A DNA stretch of 64,000 nucleotides from Lycorma delicatula (taxonomy: Eukaryota > Arthropoda > Insecta > Hemiptera > Fulgoridae): NCBI RefSeq assembly GCF_047948215.1, contig NC_134464.1, positions 36,145,020-36,209,019 on the forward strand, written 5' to 3'. Below, piece after piece: positions 43,733 through 58,700 of this stretch; the stretch's first letter is position 1; each line of letters opens with the position of its first letter. The notes beneath the pieces were generated by a model. The model saw nothing but the letters and a program-made list of their open reading frames with translations, ran no database searches and was not told where the DNA came from. A program made the translations under genes and the position numbers.

Positions 43733-46700
43733 GTTGGTATTTATTGTATATGTTAAGAAAAATAGTTTATAAAATACTTGTTATTTTACAATGTTTTTAT
43801 ATTATTAATAAAAACTGTTTCTAGTGATATTTGTGCATAATGAATGTTGCTTTAATGAACTTTCAGGATTTATAATTTGGCGTCTTTTGGTTATATCTAT
43901 AAAACTTAATAGAAAATATGAATTTTGTACTTCTATAAATTATCACTTTTTTTCATTTCTTCCTTCGTAAGATACTTTTAATATTTTTTTTCTTTTACAA
44001 TCTCCTTTTCCTTGGTCCATTACTTGACTTCCAACACAGCTTCCATTCCATCTCATTGTTCTTTTTTGATATTTCCTCTACAGCTCATTTACTTTCTTTT
44101 TGGTGGTATTAATGGCCTTTTTTGCTTTTTTTGTGCTACACATAAAATTACAGTTTTCTTTGTACTTATTTTTTTCCTCATTGCTACTAATTTTATGTTG
44201 CATATAATTCCTGAAATCCTTTTCTAATTCCTTCCTTCATCTCTAAAGTGTATTTTGTACATTTTATATCATGATGTTAGATATTGTGTTATACAAAAAT
44301 CAGAGTTGAGTTCCGGAGTGTAAGAGAACAAGAAACTGGTAATCTTGATTCCTAGTAACTGTCTTACTTATTTTTTTGACAAGATCAAGGAATATCTGTG
44401 GCTACATTTTTCTTTAGCCGATTTATCACAATAAAATTTTCTATTGTATGTGTATCTAACTACTTGAACAAATTCCTTTTGTGCAGTTGGTTTAATATTA
44501 AAGAATTGTTCTGTAAACTGCAGACTTTTTCGGCTGCAGGGATGATGAGAGTTTTTTGCTGCTTTATTTCTTGGCTATATATGTTAACCTAAGATTTATT
44601 ACCAATTATCTATACTGTTGTTTAGAAAGTTTAGGTTAATTGTAACGTGAGTGAAACTACATTCATACAAACTTTATCGTATACTGTGTTAAAGAATTTT
44701 GGAGAATTTTCTTGCAGTAGCTTTTCTTGGATATGTTGGCATGTATCATTATCCTGTGACATACAACTTTTTATGTGATCTGTCTTCTGATTTATAAAAT
44801 ATTCACTCATTTTCATAATTATACTGATTTTATATTCAAATAATGACAATATTAATGAAGATTAATCCACCTTTCGCCTTTGATAATCCTGATTTTTTTT
44901 TGACTGTGTTTTTTACCCAAAGAAAAATTCTTGTTTGGGATGTATTCTATTTAGTCATACTATTTAGAATTCATTAGGATTCTATTTTTGTTGAGTTTGG
45001 AATAAAGTTTGATACAATGCTAGGTAGCATTCATTCCAACCATGGGAACCATTAACTCATGGAAAAAAATCCTAACTGAGTAATATGTGTAGTTGGAAAG
45101 CTGTCACTTTGCTACTTGATTCATGAACAGTAGACTGCAGAACTGATAGTTACACAAATCTATAGTATATCTGTTTTGTGTTGCCTGCCCTTAATCTGTG
45201 AACTTATACATGACATTGAATATATTTAATACTAGTAATTGTTTTATTTGTACGTATGAATAGGTAAATAATTGTTTAATTTAGAAAAATATGACTAATT
45301 ATGTATTCTAATTTATTTTTAAAAAACTGATGTGTTCAGTTGTTTACAGGTACATTGAATTTAGTTTATTATTCATATTATTTTTAATTCTTTCTCAAGT
45401 GATTGAGGGGGTCTTGTGATGTAATCCCAAATGCCTGAAGAATAAATGCCTAATTATTTTCTTCCTACTTTTCCACTAATTTGTATGATACCAGTTTCTG
45501 ATAACTTGCCAAATTAGGATTTTCTTATCTCATATCATTTGTAAAGACATAAAAACATTCCTTTTAAATAAAATTTCTTATTAAATTTTTATTTTTTTGT
45601 GGTCCTAATGTTTATTATTTTTATATTTTTTGTACTCCTAAAAATTTTATCAATTTAATTAAGTTATACAACACCTCATTTGTGTTAAAATAGAGTTCTG
45701 TACGTTCATCCTAAAAATAGTTTAATAACATTGGAATGCTGTTATCTCCATACCAAAATGTTCTTTGCTGTTTATTTAATTGATAGTGAATACGAATTTT
45801 AGTTTTTAGACTATTTTTTTACGTGCTACAAAAATTTCATTTTATATTTTTATAATAACAAGCTTCAAGGTTATCTGGTGAATTGAACCATCTGAAAAGT
45901 CCTATGTGTAGATTTTAGATTAGATTTTATAAGGAATAGTAAGCCTGGTGTTACCGAATAGACATATACTTTGTCTTTATTTCAATTCCTGAATAAAGAC
46001 AAGTTCCATAGACATTGAGGATCACTATACCATTGTACTTCATTGAACAAATGGTTCTGTGCCAGTTACCGAAAAGTGTCAAAATTATGAGGCATAGATT
46101 GAACCTAGAGTAGTGGTTAATCCAGTTCCCATGGCACTAATCAAAGAAAAAGAAATAAAGGAAAAGAAAGTTTAGGGAAGAAGAAAAAAGGGGTGACTGA
46201 ACCCATACAAGGGATTGTGCCTCTGATTATGGTTGGTGAGCCTAAAAATTTGTTTTTTAACTTTAAAAACTCTATTATTTGCGTACACTTGAATTTTGGT
46301 GCTGACTGTTTTATGTGCTTAATAATACCATATGTACCTACATGTACAAATTATATTTTAAAGGCTGTTTGAATACATTTCATTTTTATATATGTCTGTG
46401 AGTCATATCGAACTATCTACAAATTGATGTTAACTTTTTCTTAAAAACTAATTGATTTTTTTAAAAATTAGCAAAAAAAGATCTTGTGATATTGTAAGTG
46501 TTTGTGTACTGTTAAGTAGGTAAAATGAGTCTTTTATGTGTGGTTTGTTTTAACAAATTACTGAATGGGTTTTTCAGTAATATTGAATGATTATTGCTTT
46601 TTCTATGTTTAGAGTAGTAGGTAAATAACATGCAAAATTATATTGTGTATCTTGTGTGAATATTTTATATTTTTTTATTACACCATACAGCTGTCAGATA

Positions 46701-49700
46701 ATACATAAAATCAGCCTCTTATTGTTTATTTTTCTCTTGTAGCTCTTTGATTGAAAATTTTTTATTCAATTTTTACTGTGGAATTTAAACTTTGTGAAGA
46801 TACCAAGGGTTTAATACATTAATAAACTATAATAAAAATGTTATGGCTTTACTTGAAAAATGACTAAAAAGTTAAACATGTATGTGAATTTAAACTTACA
46901 GATTTCTTCAAGTATTTGTGTCTCATGAATAAGTAAACTTAGCAGTTTTAAAAAATTGTAGTAGTAAAGTATTAATTGCAAACAGAAATGTTTTATGTAT
47001 TACTTTCCCGACTCATACCAGCAACCAAATTATATCCTCCATAGTTTTTCATTTATGTTTCTTGATATCTTAAACCTCCTCTTAACAGAAACCTTTACGT
47101 ATTTAGGAAAGTATGTTAGTCCCAATAAGACTTAATATATCTCTTTATGATAAATTCCTTGAATTAGATGGGACAGTTTTATTGTCAAATTTTGGACTTG
47201 ATTGAATAAGAAGTGAGTGGAAAATGGGTGTCTTAAAGATGATTTTTTTATTGTAAATTTACTTCAAACAGTTATAAAACTCTTCTTCTAAATTGTGCTA
47301 AAATGTATGATCTAAATTATAATATAATTTGAAAAGTTTTTTGTTCTGTTGGCCTTTGTAACAGAAACCATAAGAGTTATCTGTTTACTAATTTTTATTA
47401 AAATTACCTTGTTAACTATTTTAAATTGTTTTTATTTGTTGGCTTTATTTTTGTTATGTTTGTTAAAACTTTCTTAATATCATATCAGCCATTTTTTTTT
47501 ACTTGTATATGAATATATTTTTTACTTGTATATTTAAAAATTTTCATAAATATAATTTAAGTTTATTGCAAACAGTTCTTTATGGAACTGGTTTGGCAAA
47601 CCTGGTTAGTGTCATCTCTGAATTATCAGTTGAATTATAAATTGGAAGTTTCTTGTATTATAATAAATTTAATGTTATGTAATTTGTTATAAGTAAGCAA
47701 TACTGAAAATTAATTATTTATTATAATAAAAAATTCTTTTTAATTAAATTTTTACTTTTATTGAATATAAATTGAAGTCCTAAAAAATAGATTGTTGAAC
47801 GACATACGTGTTTTCTGTGTGATTAAAAAATCAGAACAGATGTATTTAAAGTCAGTTTTTTCAATTACTATTAATATATAATATTTTATTAATTTAAAAT
47901 GTTATATATAATATTACTATTAATTTAAAGAGTCTAAAAAATTGTTTATTATTATGGAGGATGTCATGCTTATGCATTTTTTGTAGTGTTTAAACCATTG
48001 AATTATCCATACTTTCCAATAAATTTTTGTCCCGAAGTTGATTTATAATTTTGGAAACCAAGATGATTTTACAAAATCAACTAGTTTTCAGCAGGTTCAG
48101 GTCATTTGGGTTTGAAGAAAATACCATGTCTTTGACAATCCCCTAGCATGAAAAATCAGAAGATATCAAATCACGTTAAAGTGGTGACCAATCAGTTGTT
48201 GTTGGACATCCAGTTCATTCTGTAAAAATGTTTGATGGTGAAAGTCTTAATTTAAAATGCATATTGAGTTGTTCATTCTTTTTGCCAAATATAGGGATGA
48301 CTTATGTTAAATATAGGGTTGTTTAATAGCTCTGGAGTAATACCTCAAGATAGGAATCAACATCAATTTACTCTTCTGTCAAAGAAATAACATCCTTTTT
48401 TATTTGAGATCCCATATCATACATGAACTCTAGGTAAATTACCTTACTTTTTTGTAATTATGGAAGAATTTTTATCAGTGCGGTAAACACAATTATGACG
48501 GTTTGTCAGGTCATTTGGTTTGAAGGATGCTTCATCTGACTATAATCATTGAATGAAAAATTAGCTGGCCTGTCTAACCAGAACCTGAAACCTTGGGGCC
48601 CAGGTTGACCTACTAACCTCAGGTTCAGGTATACTTACCTCGGAGCCAACTCAGGGGCTCATCAAGGCCTTGGGACTTAAACCAGGGCCACAGAGCTTGC
48701 TTTGCTCACCATTCCTGTCTATCTAGAGAGCCCTTCCCGTGGACCCCTGCACTGTTCATTATCCTCATGGTTGTGTGAATAATACTGATAGATAACTAAT
48801 TATTCTGGCTTTATAGAAACCTGAAAAAGAAACTAAATTACAAAAGGCAGAATAATAGTAACTGGTAACTAAAGTACACACAGCTTTGATGACGAAAAAT
48901 TCATAAGTTATTTTTTGCCATGGTTGCAGAAATATAATAATGAAGTAAAGAGATTAATCCTTTTTTCTTAATGAATATGTTTAATTTACAACTTCAACCT
49001 CCTTGGGGGTGAAGAAATAATGAATATTTTTAATATTTAATATCCTAACCTTCAAGGGAGTTAGGGCCTCGTACTGTGGCTTAAAACTTTCCCTGTAATA
49101 ACACAAATGTATCCAGCAAATTTGAAGCAATCAGTTAGTTCAAATTTGCAGCACTGCAAATTATTATTTTTATTTACATGCTTTAATACATGATTTTTCA
49201 TCTTAATATAACCTATGACACTCCGGATTACATGATAAAGCTACTGTTTTAATTTGGTAGCTTTAGTGGTTCTTGAGACCTTTGCTAACATACATACAAA
49301 CATTTCCCCTTTATATAGTAGAAAGATAAATTCTTGCTGGATGATTATGTTTAAAGTTCTTTTAGAATATTTTCTTTACTTATTATGGGTATTTCCAGAA
49401 TGAATAGAAAGCCTTTCTGGCTGACATTTGATAGCTATTTACTGTTGTCTCGAAAGAGATGTTTAAAAATAAATGTTTTTTTGTTTTCTGAAGTGGTAGT
49501 AGTTATAAGCTTATTTGATTATAAAACATTTCCTGTGCCTCCAGTGCATCTGAATTCAGGGCTACTAACTTTTAGCTATATTTGATTGTTTTCATTGTAT
49601 TATATCATTGGACTGTTCTGGAAATGAATAGAATATTGAAAAATAAACATCTTCAATATCACTGATTACTGGGGATGAAAATATCATTTTACCATGGTAT

Positions 49701-52700
49701 CTTTACAAGAACTAGATCTGTATTAAATGTGTTAAAAAATATATGACTTAATAAAACTTGTCATTTATTCAGGTTTTCATTTCAATATTAAACAATTTGG
49801 TATGTGCAATGATAAGAGAGAAAGCAGTTAAATGTTAACTGGAAAGTAGGATTATCAGTAAAATTAATTAGCAAGGTTCGTCAATAGTAGGAAAATTCAC
49901 TATATATTAGTTTAGATATTCACTGATGAAATAATGAACAAAGAAAAAAATAAACTGTAGTCAAATCATGTTTGTATCTTACGCTATCATTTTAGAGATT
50001 ATTATTGGATTGGAAATTAATACGTAAATAAAATTGGCAGCAGTGTTAGTAACAGTTACAAATAGTATAAAAGTATTACCTTAAATATTTTTGGTGGTTG
50101 TTTTTATTATTTTCAAATTTAAATTTTTTTTCTAAAATGGTACTAGAAGTACCATTACATTATATTTAAAAATATTAAAATTTAAAAAAAAAATTTTATT
50201 TTTTAATAATTTCTACTTTGAAAGAAATATAAAATAATTTACTATTTTTCAATTTATAATCATTATTTTCATAAGAGAACATCACTTTGATATAACAGTT
50301 TATTTAGAAAATTATAGTATTTATTAAAGTAAAATATCTTTAATGTAAAATATTTATATTTAAAAGTATTGAAAAAAGTTTACAAAATATTTTTAATTAT
50401 TCATTCACACACACTCATACATAACATTAATTATCATAAACAGCGCACTGAACATGAAAATGAATGGTTTTCTACAGCAAAACCGTTCGCTGGATTCACA
50501 GTTGTGCTTTGCGATGAGTGCTTCACGCAGCAAGGTGTTTCCGCCAATTCGGCGGGGCGCTCAGTTAGACGTGTACCTCAGCTCATCAGGTACCGTAAAA
50601 ACTCTGCGCTTTTTAGTTTCCTTTTTTCTTCATTTTTCGTTACTTAATATTTTTTTTAATCAAGACTTCAGTTGATGCATGTAATGTTTTGATTTTTTTT
50701 TTGCAATTTATTTTAAATCTCTGTAGAATATGAGTGTTTAATTTTTGTACAGTATTTATATTTTTATTTTTGCTTCTGTTTTCTAAAGCATAAAATTTTG
50801 CATATTTATATTTGTAAAGTTAAAAATATTTATTGATTAATTAATTGCCATTGGAACTGGCTCATTAAAAGTTTGTAATATTCAGGTGCACTTTTATTTT
50901 TAGTAGGAACTTAATTGTTGGAATTTTTGCTTACACTTTTTGTTTTAATTTGTGTACATAATTCATCTAGTTTTTATTTGAAAACTATATACATCTCAGA
51001 TACCAAAAGAACATTTGGTAAGTTAACAAAATCACAGGATAACCATCGAATTGTATTTTGAATTGTTTTTTTTTCTGAAATAAATTAAATTTTTTTACTG
51101 TTTTTCATACTTCTGTCTTTTCAGTTAAATCTTGCAATAAATTTTTCAGCCACTTATAGTTATTCAGTAGAATATAAATTTGTCATATAGGTTCATTCCT
51201 GATAATAGTATGATAATGGTTATTACTGACATAATAATACTTAGTGCTGACAATTAATTGATAATTAGTGAAAATATAATGAAATAAATTTTTAATTTGA
51301 ATTCATTGTGTAATTATTCTATTAGAAGTATAACATCATAGGATCAGTTTGATGAACATCTCAAAATTTATTATGTTTAGACTTGGATTTGTGCAATCCT
51401 ATTTAACATGAGTGAAAAGAGGTATTTGAAAGCTATTTGATTGCTGTCAGAATTTTTGTTTTAAGAATAAAATTTATTTTATTAATTTTTCTCTAACTCA
51501 GAAGGGAACCTTTACAGTTTCACTGTGATTTGTTTTATGTACATACTTTTTTAATTTATTTTAAATATTTTCTTCTTTTTAATACTACTTTTATATCTTA
51601 ATAATCATTATAAGAAATCATTTTTTATTTATTTATTTTTTTTTTTGTTTGAATGATTTGTTCTTCATTTGTTTATTACAAACCTTTAAAAATAAAATGA
51701 TATTATTTTTGGTTGCATAGTGGGAGTAGCAAGGGTAAAAATTAATTTTTTTTTTAGTTTTTGAGATGGAGTACAAATATATATGTTTTAATTAAAATTG
51801 GGTTTCCTTATAGTTTGTTTACATACAAAATTTTGTGGCTCAAATATCTCCAAAACTACTTGATTAATTATATTGAAATTTAGTTATGTTGTTTGTAGTA
51901 ATATATCTGAAGTTGTGCATGTGAAAATTTTATGAAGATTGGATGAGTCGTTGAAGAGTTACGCCCATTTGAAAAAATTGAGTGGGGGAAGTTAGAAGTA
52001 TGGTTCATTATGATGCTGCAAGTTGGAACGTTGATGTTTCTTTAAATGAATTATCTATTGTTATCAATATTAAACAAAAATTAAAAAAATCATTTAAACT
52101 AAATTAAATTAACTATAAATCTGTCTTCTTGCACAGAACTATGCAAGATTTATTTCTTTTTATTTTATGTACTCTTTATTGCACGTAGGGCTGTTTATTT
52201 GTAAATATATCTATATGAAATAAAAATAAATATATGAAATTGTTGAATACTATTAAAAAACTTCCTTTCAGAATACTACTAGAACCTTTTACTACGCACT
52301 GAATCACCATTTATAAAAAATGGACATCCATTTGTGTTTTCCTTTTCCTTTCATTAAGCATCTTGAATCATATCTTAATCATCCACCATGGTTTTACTGC
52401 ATGCTTCACAAAATTGTTAAATAATTTTCTTACATTGCATATTTGTAGTGTTGAAATATTAATTGTAAATCTGATTTTACATTCAAACTTGGTATTATAC
52501 ATACCAAGTAATTCAAACAAACTTTAATGACATCTATAGCTTCCTAGTAAGTAAAGGAATACATTGTACATGTATGAAATGGTAAGCAGTCACTGGAAAT
52601 TATTGCATTGGAGGAGATTGTCGACTTAAATAAGATGACTGTCTGGAAGATTTAGTAGTATTTAACATTCCATCCAGGTAGTCCTCTTAGTTAACCTGCT

Positions 52701-55700
52701 AGTTTTTTGTTTTTTTTTAATAAGATTGTGCTGTAAATTTCTCTTTTCATCATTTTATACATAACTTTTTTTGTTCCTTGTTGTATGTTTCACCACAATG
52801 AAATGCTAAACTTCATATAAATATTTTTAAAAGTTTTTAATGCATGCTTGGAACAGCAGAAATTTCTTTTCAGCACATAGATTTTTCCCGAGTTGTGGCA
52901 GTCTACTCTTAATGTCTTGTTTTCTTTATTCATCCTTAGTAATTTTACTGCCTAAATAATAAAATGTTGTACCTTTTGGTGTATATAGGGTGTATCACGT
53001 AGTTTTCCTGGGACTTTAATAATTTATTCTTCTCGTGAAAGTAATTGAAAAAGATTGTATAAACGTATGTCCTAAATTGTTTCATTTGCGAGTTAAGGCT
53101 CGTGAAAGAGTTCAGCGCAGTCTAGGTTTCAAAACATGACGTTTTTCTGACCAGATCGGAGTTTTGCATTCGATGGTTTGATGGACACTTAAAGAAAACA
53201 AGTTTCATCCTTAACGTAAACAGCCAGTTCAGTTATTAACATTTAATCTTACATTTATAGAATTTGATTTTATATTTATACATATTGCTAAAAAAATTAC
53301 AAATAATCTAGACTTATTTACATGAACTGCAGCATATCTATTTTACAACCTGTAACATAATTTTTAGCTTAAATTCTATTTTTTTTCATTTATTATTTTT
53401 GTTTTGTTTTATTACCTTTGTTTTATTTTTTTTCCAACTTTTTTTTATCTTATACAGTCTGTGAAATCATTATCAAACGCTATTGTAGAAAAGTTAAAAT
53501 GTGAACGTGCTCACAAGTATCCTCCATTTAAAAGAGGTGGAATAGATGATAGATATTTCTTAACTGCTGGTAAGTTTTTAATTATTTATTTATTATTATG
53601 CAAATTCTTTTTAAAGCTGATTTTTCAGTATGCCTTAGTGTTTAATTTTTTTTTATTTTGTTGCTGTTTAAGCATGTTTATTTTTTATTATACTGGAAAC
53701 TATTATAAACTGAAGTCTACAGTTTTACTTAGAAAAAACTTAGTTGATTCAGGATTATTATTCATCTAGATTCTGAATTATCAAGTTACTATTAGTTGGT
53801 AACTTAGTAGCCTGCTGCTTATTATTAAAAAAAGAAAAAAGGTATATCAAAGATTCATTTTGTGCTTAATTTTAGTAAAAAAGATATAGTATCAGGAGCA
53901 ACATAACATTTTAAATCATAATAATTAGTGACTTGTTACTGAGATTGCATATACTATGTTGCTCCTATTTTTCATCATTTGATTCATCTGATATTCTAAA
54001 TTTTTTAGTATACTATGCATCGAGGAACCATTAGCATTAAAGTGTAACTGGTTTGACCAGGCTAACCTAATAAAGGTCAAACTATTAACCTTCCACTTGA
54101 ATAGGCTAACCCTAATTATCTGGCCACTCTACTCACGTTCCTCCTAAAATAACACATTGTTATCCCTATTTGATATTTATAATATGGAAACATTTTTTTA
54201 GTTAAAAAAAAATTGTTTTGGCTATTAAAAAAGTCAGTTTTATTAAATGTCTGTTTATAATAAAATTTTGTATGATTTCTTATCAACTGTTTGAAAATGA
54301 CAAGGTTGAATTGTTGTAACTTACAGGAACTGAATACGGAGAAAAATTATTAATTTTGTAAAATTAACTCATACATTTTACAAAAAAAAAAAAAATCCGA
54401 ATTATGTTATATTCCCTGGTTTTCAGATCTTACTTTCACTGTAAATAGAACCCTACTTAATATATACACTGAAAATTTTTTGTCTGCTTTATAAGTGCTA
54501 TGTTTCTTGTAAATTGATGTTAACATGAAATTGTACAAATATATGAAATTTTAGTGCTTAATAAGTCTGTCTGAAACAGTTCATTTTTTTTTTTTTTGAG
54601 GCTAGTTTAAGGAACTTTGAGAAATAAACCTAATTTTATCAAAATTCAAAATTATGAAAAGTAATTAGAAATGTTATATGGAAAGAAACTGTATAAATAA
54701 AGTCATTTCTTTAATTTTTGGTTGAAATAATTGTAGAGTATGTATTGATACAAAAAAGTAATTTTTTTTTGCCTTAGTTTTTAATATCTTTTTATCAGTT
54801 TGTTTAAATATTTAATTCTTGTAGTTAATTCTGTTAAGTGAATGATTAATCTAATGCTTTTATATAGTGAAATGAAAACTGAAGTGAAGTAAAACGGAAT
54901 TAAAAGATTAAATTCAAATTATGCAGAGCGATTTAAAAAGGACTTCACAAATTTGAAAGCATAAAAAACTTTATTAAGATAATTTACAGATTTGGTTGAG
55001 GTCTCATTTCATATATAAACATATAAGTTTGTCACCCAATATTCACTTTGATTTAGCGATATGCCATTTGATATGTGACATATATCCCGCTTGAAGTCGA
55101 TCTTATTCCAGACTGTAGCCAGCAAATCGGGCATTATCTCTTCAGCTGCTGTGTTAATTAGAAGTCTTAGCTCAACAAGATCACCAGGCAAAGTTGGTAC
55201 TTAAACGCGATCTTTAATGAAACCCCACAAGAAAAAACCTAGAGGGGTCAAATCTGGGGAGTGAAGTGGCATTGCAATTGGATCTTCACAACCAATCCGC
55301 CGACCTGGAAATTGAATATCAAGAAAATCTCATACTTCTAGGCGGTAGTGAAGGTGGTGCCCCATCTTGCTGAGAGTAATGGCATCCATCGTGGTCTTCA
55401 TCTAAATGAGGAATTAGAAAATTTTGAAGCATGTCCCGATAAACGACACCATTTACGGTTTCCTCCTGGAAGAAGAACGGTGCCATACAGCCTTTGTTTG
55501 TTTAGGGAAAGAAACATTGACTTTAGGGCTATCAGGAATGGGCTACAAAGTTTCATGAGTTTTCTCTACCCCATATTTGACACGCTCACTCATCACTAAA
55601 AATTACATTGTCTAAAATTATATCATTGTCTGCAATTCTATCCATCATTTCCACACAAAAATACAGCCAAGAAATTTTATCATAATCTGTATTGTGTTAA

Positions 55701-58700
55701 ACCATGGCTAATTTGTTTGGTTTCAAGTGCAATTGTTTACATAATATGCGCCAACAGTCATTTGTGGGATATCAGTCTCATGTGATACATGTGAATTGAT
55801 TTTTTCAGACTACATGTAAAGCCTTCTCTGTGTTCCCAGAGAACTTCAGAGATGGATGGGTGTCCTGGTTATTTTGTATGTTTAGCAGAACAACCTGTCT
55901 TAATGAAGGTTTGGTGGCAAGAGAAAATTGTATACCTACTAGGAGGCTCCCTACTGTACTCTATGAAAATTACGTTGAACTGCAGTTGCTGTCTGCAACT
56001 CATGAAACCAGAACACACAGAAAGAACGTTTTGCACCAGTAAATGTATGCATTTTTAATAACACTTGTGGCCAAATTCAGTACTAATGAATTATGCGAGT
56101 CAAAACTTATGTATTTTGCTATGAAATGAGACCTCAGCCGAATCTTAGAATACAGTTCTATTTTTGTTTGAGCCAAATTAAATTGTAAGTTTTATTAACA
56201 GTGAAAATTAATGCTGAATTTTTTTTTGGAGCAGGGTTAATAATTAAATCACCACATAAGCTTGAAGGCTTGGAATATGGAATTGAAGTTTTATTGTCCG
56301 TGACAAATACCATGCCTGACTGGTATTTGAACTCAGGATATTACGGATGAAAGAATGAGCTGCTAGCACTCCATCATGAAGTGTTAAACATACAGAGTTC
56401 AGATGGAATGGCATGCTCCACTCATCCTTATGAAAAGTTTTGTTAAATAATCAGTATGTTAGTTAACAAAATTTTTTTGCCCTTCATAAACCCGTACTAT
56501 GATACATAGTTTTTATATAAATTTTCAACAGTTTTGGTATTAGCCCAAAAGTATGTAATGGAAATCTATATGAATAATAAATTTTATTTTTTTTTTTAAT
56601 GATTCTGCAATTGTTACAAAATGCAGTCATACATATAATTTTTAAAATTTTATAAAATGCTGTAACTCTGAGTTCTTGATGATTCACACATACAGATGAT
56701 GTTTACAGTTTTTTCTTACAGTTTACAGTTTTTTCTTACAGTATCAAATATTATTTAGGATATTCTGAATTTGTAAGAAGCAATTCAGGTTTAGTAGTAC
56801 ATGAAAGAGATGGCATTTATTTTTATTGGGTGTTATTGATCTCTACACACATTTTGTACTGAAACAAAGATGGAAGTATTGATAAGTTTATTTTTTTTAG
56901 TAATACATACTCCTCTTTTTAATAGTGGAATTGTTTTTAGATGTATCCATTATTCATAAGCACATGTTTTTAGAGTGTAAAATTTTTTTACATAGATCTC
57001 AAGATAAAGGATTTATATGCAGCTAAAAAAAAAAAAAAAAAAACGATTCAGGTCCTCAGCAAAATAACAAATCCCTTTCCTTATATATTTATGCAAATGG
57101 TTCCACAACACTTGGAATGCTTTATAGCATCTTTTAAAATAACTAAGAAATAAAGAGAGAATAAGATGTTTAAGATAAATTTCTACACATTGAACAATGC
57201 TTCCTTCAGTTTGTTATTAGTGGCTTATGACCACAGCACATTATACCTATGAACATTTTTATAAATAATAATAACAGATAAAATAATAAAATAAATTAAA
57301 CCGATTTGTTTAATTTACTTTTTACAATATTTTTATTAGTAATTTATTATAAAAATTAATTTTTGTTACACTTTTACAGATGAACGAATTTTAGAGTACG
57401 ATATTGATTCTGTTGTGTTTGAGGAGAACTCTCCCTACCAGAAAGTTCAAATTGTCCATTCGAAGAGTCTTGGAAATCTTCTTATCCTTGATGAATTACA
57501 AAGTAAGTTATTTTTTTTAGACTGATATTTAATTTTATTAATGCACTGTATTTTTTATATAGGTCACGAACAATAAATAAAGTTTATTTTTTAATGTGTG
57601 TTCTTACAATATAAAACAAAATATGTACCAACTTAGAATTGACAACTCTATTTAGAGGGAAATTTAAAACAATTTTGCAACATGAATGTAAGTGATGTAA
57701 TTATTATTCTGTGCAGACTTTATCTAAATTCAGAATAACTAGAAAAATTAAAATAAGTTTTTCTTTAAAAAGCTTATGTATAGTTCACCAATATGTGATT
57801 GTTATTTGTTTATTTAGTATGATCATTGTTATTAATGTGTAATTAATTTTTATTTATTCGCTTAGTTTGATCGTTGTTATTTCTGGTTTTACACTTCCAC
57901 ACTATTTTGTGACTATAAGTTTTACAGAAATCTGTAATACTACTAGAGCATGATTGACCTTTGTTAGAAAGCTAAAATCAGTCCAAATGTTGTTTCGAGA
58001 TCTAAATTTAGATTTCACTGTAGGAGAATATTTAAAGAGTCCAGATTCTCAGACATTCTGTTTCGAAATGCTTACTATTTGTACCCTTCAAATAGTAAGC
58101 ATTTACTATTTGAAGGGTATTTCAAGCAGAACAAGAAAAAACATTTATATTTATTCAGTTAGGTTATTTGGATAATATATTTTTTAGGGATGTTTGTCTT
58201 TTCATTTATATGATTAATAGTGTCATGAGTCACAAGTCACTCTGGAAAAAGCATATCCGTTATTAATTGTAACAAAAAGAATAGTAACAAAATTCCAAGC
58301 TTACTGTGGAAAGTCAGAAGTGAAGTGGTTTCCCATTGCATTTTTCACTGAGCTGAATTCATGGCCACAATCAGCATGCCAAGCCTATTGAAACACGGGT
58401 GTTATTCATCTCTAAGAGTAACACCTTTACTTTATTTGCTTCAGAGATTGGGTTTAGTGAATATCATTTCTCTTAGTAAAATTAAAGCAGTAAGGTAGTG
58501 CTATACATATATCTCAAGCATAAGAAAACCTGGGAAGTTAGTGTAAAGCAACAAATTACTCCCTTTCTCCTTTAAAACAATACACTTACATTCACTTGCT
58601 GAAACTCAGTTGTATATCTGTTTAAATGTATATTTTAAACAAAGGCCGACTGGATACTGAAGAACAATTTGAGTATAATAATTTAAGCACATCTTTACTC

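Larger units (their letters stand above)
43733..53457 (+). other. SMS: SMS intron 2 (about 9.7 kb)
   Basis: GTTGGT...TTATACAG. It contains the Tc1 fragment (48000-48240), the GC-rich island, the CpG island and weak repeat ends. 43740-47990 is AT-rich with short, uninformative open frames. Region 45870-46230 is slightly less AT-rich, with a purine run (46140-46195), and may be an old repeat. Confidence 0.85.
53570..57379 (+). other. SMS: SMS intron 3 (about 3.8 kb)
   Basis: GTAAGT...TTTTACAG. Besides the Tc1/mariner element and the B2 SINE, 53580-54990 and 56390-57370 show nothing recognisable; 54040-54150 holds a GGCTAACCTAAT/GGCTAACCCTAA direct repeat. TTTACAGTTTTTTCTTACAG is doubled at 56702-56740. 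Confidence 0.88.

Noticed and set aside
55348..55599. 83-codon + strand open frame (and those at 55830-56058)
   Set aside because: Antisense shadows of the Tc1-like transposase, whose conserved blocks read on the minus strand.
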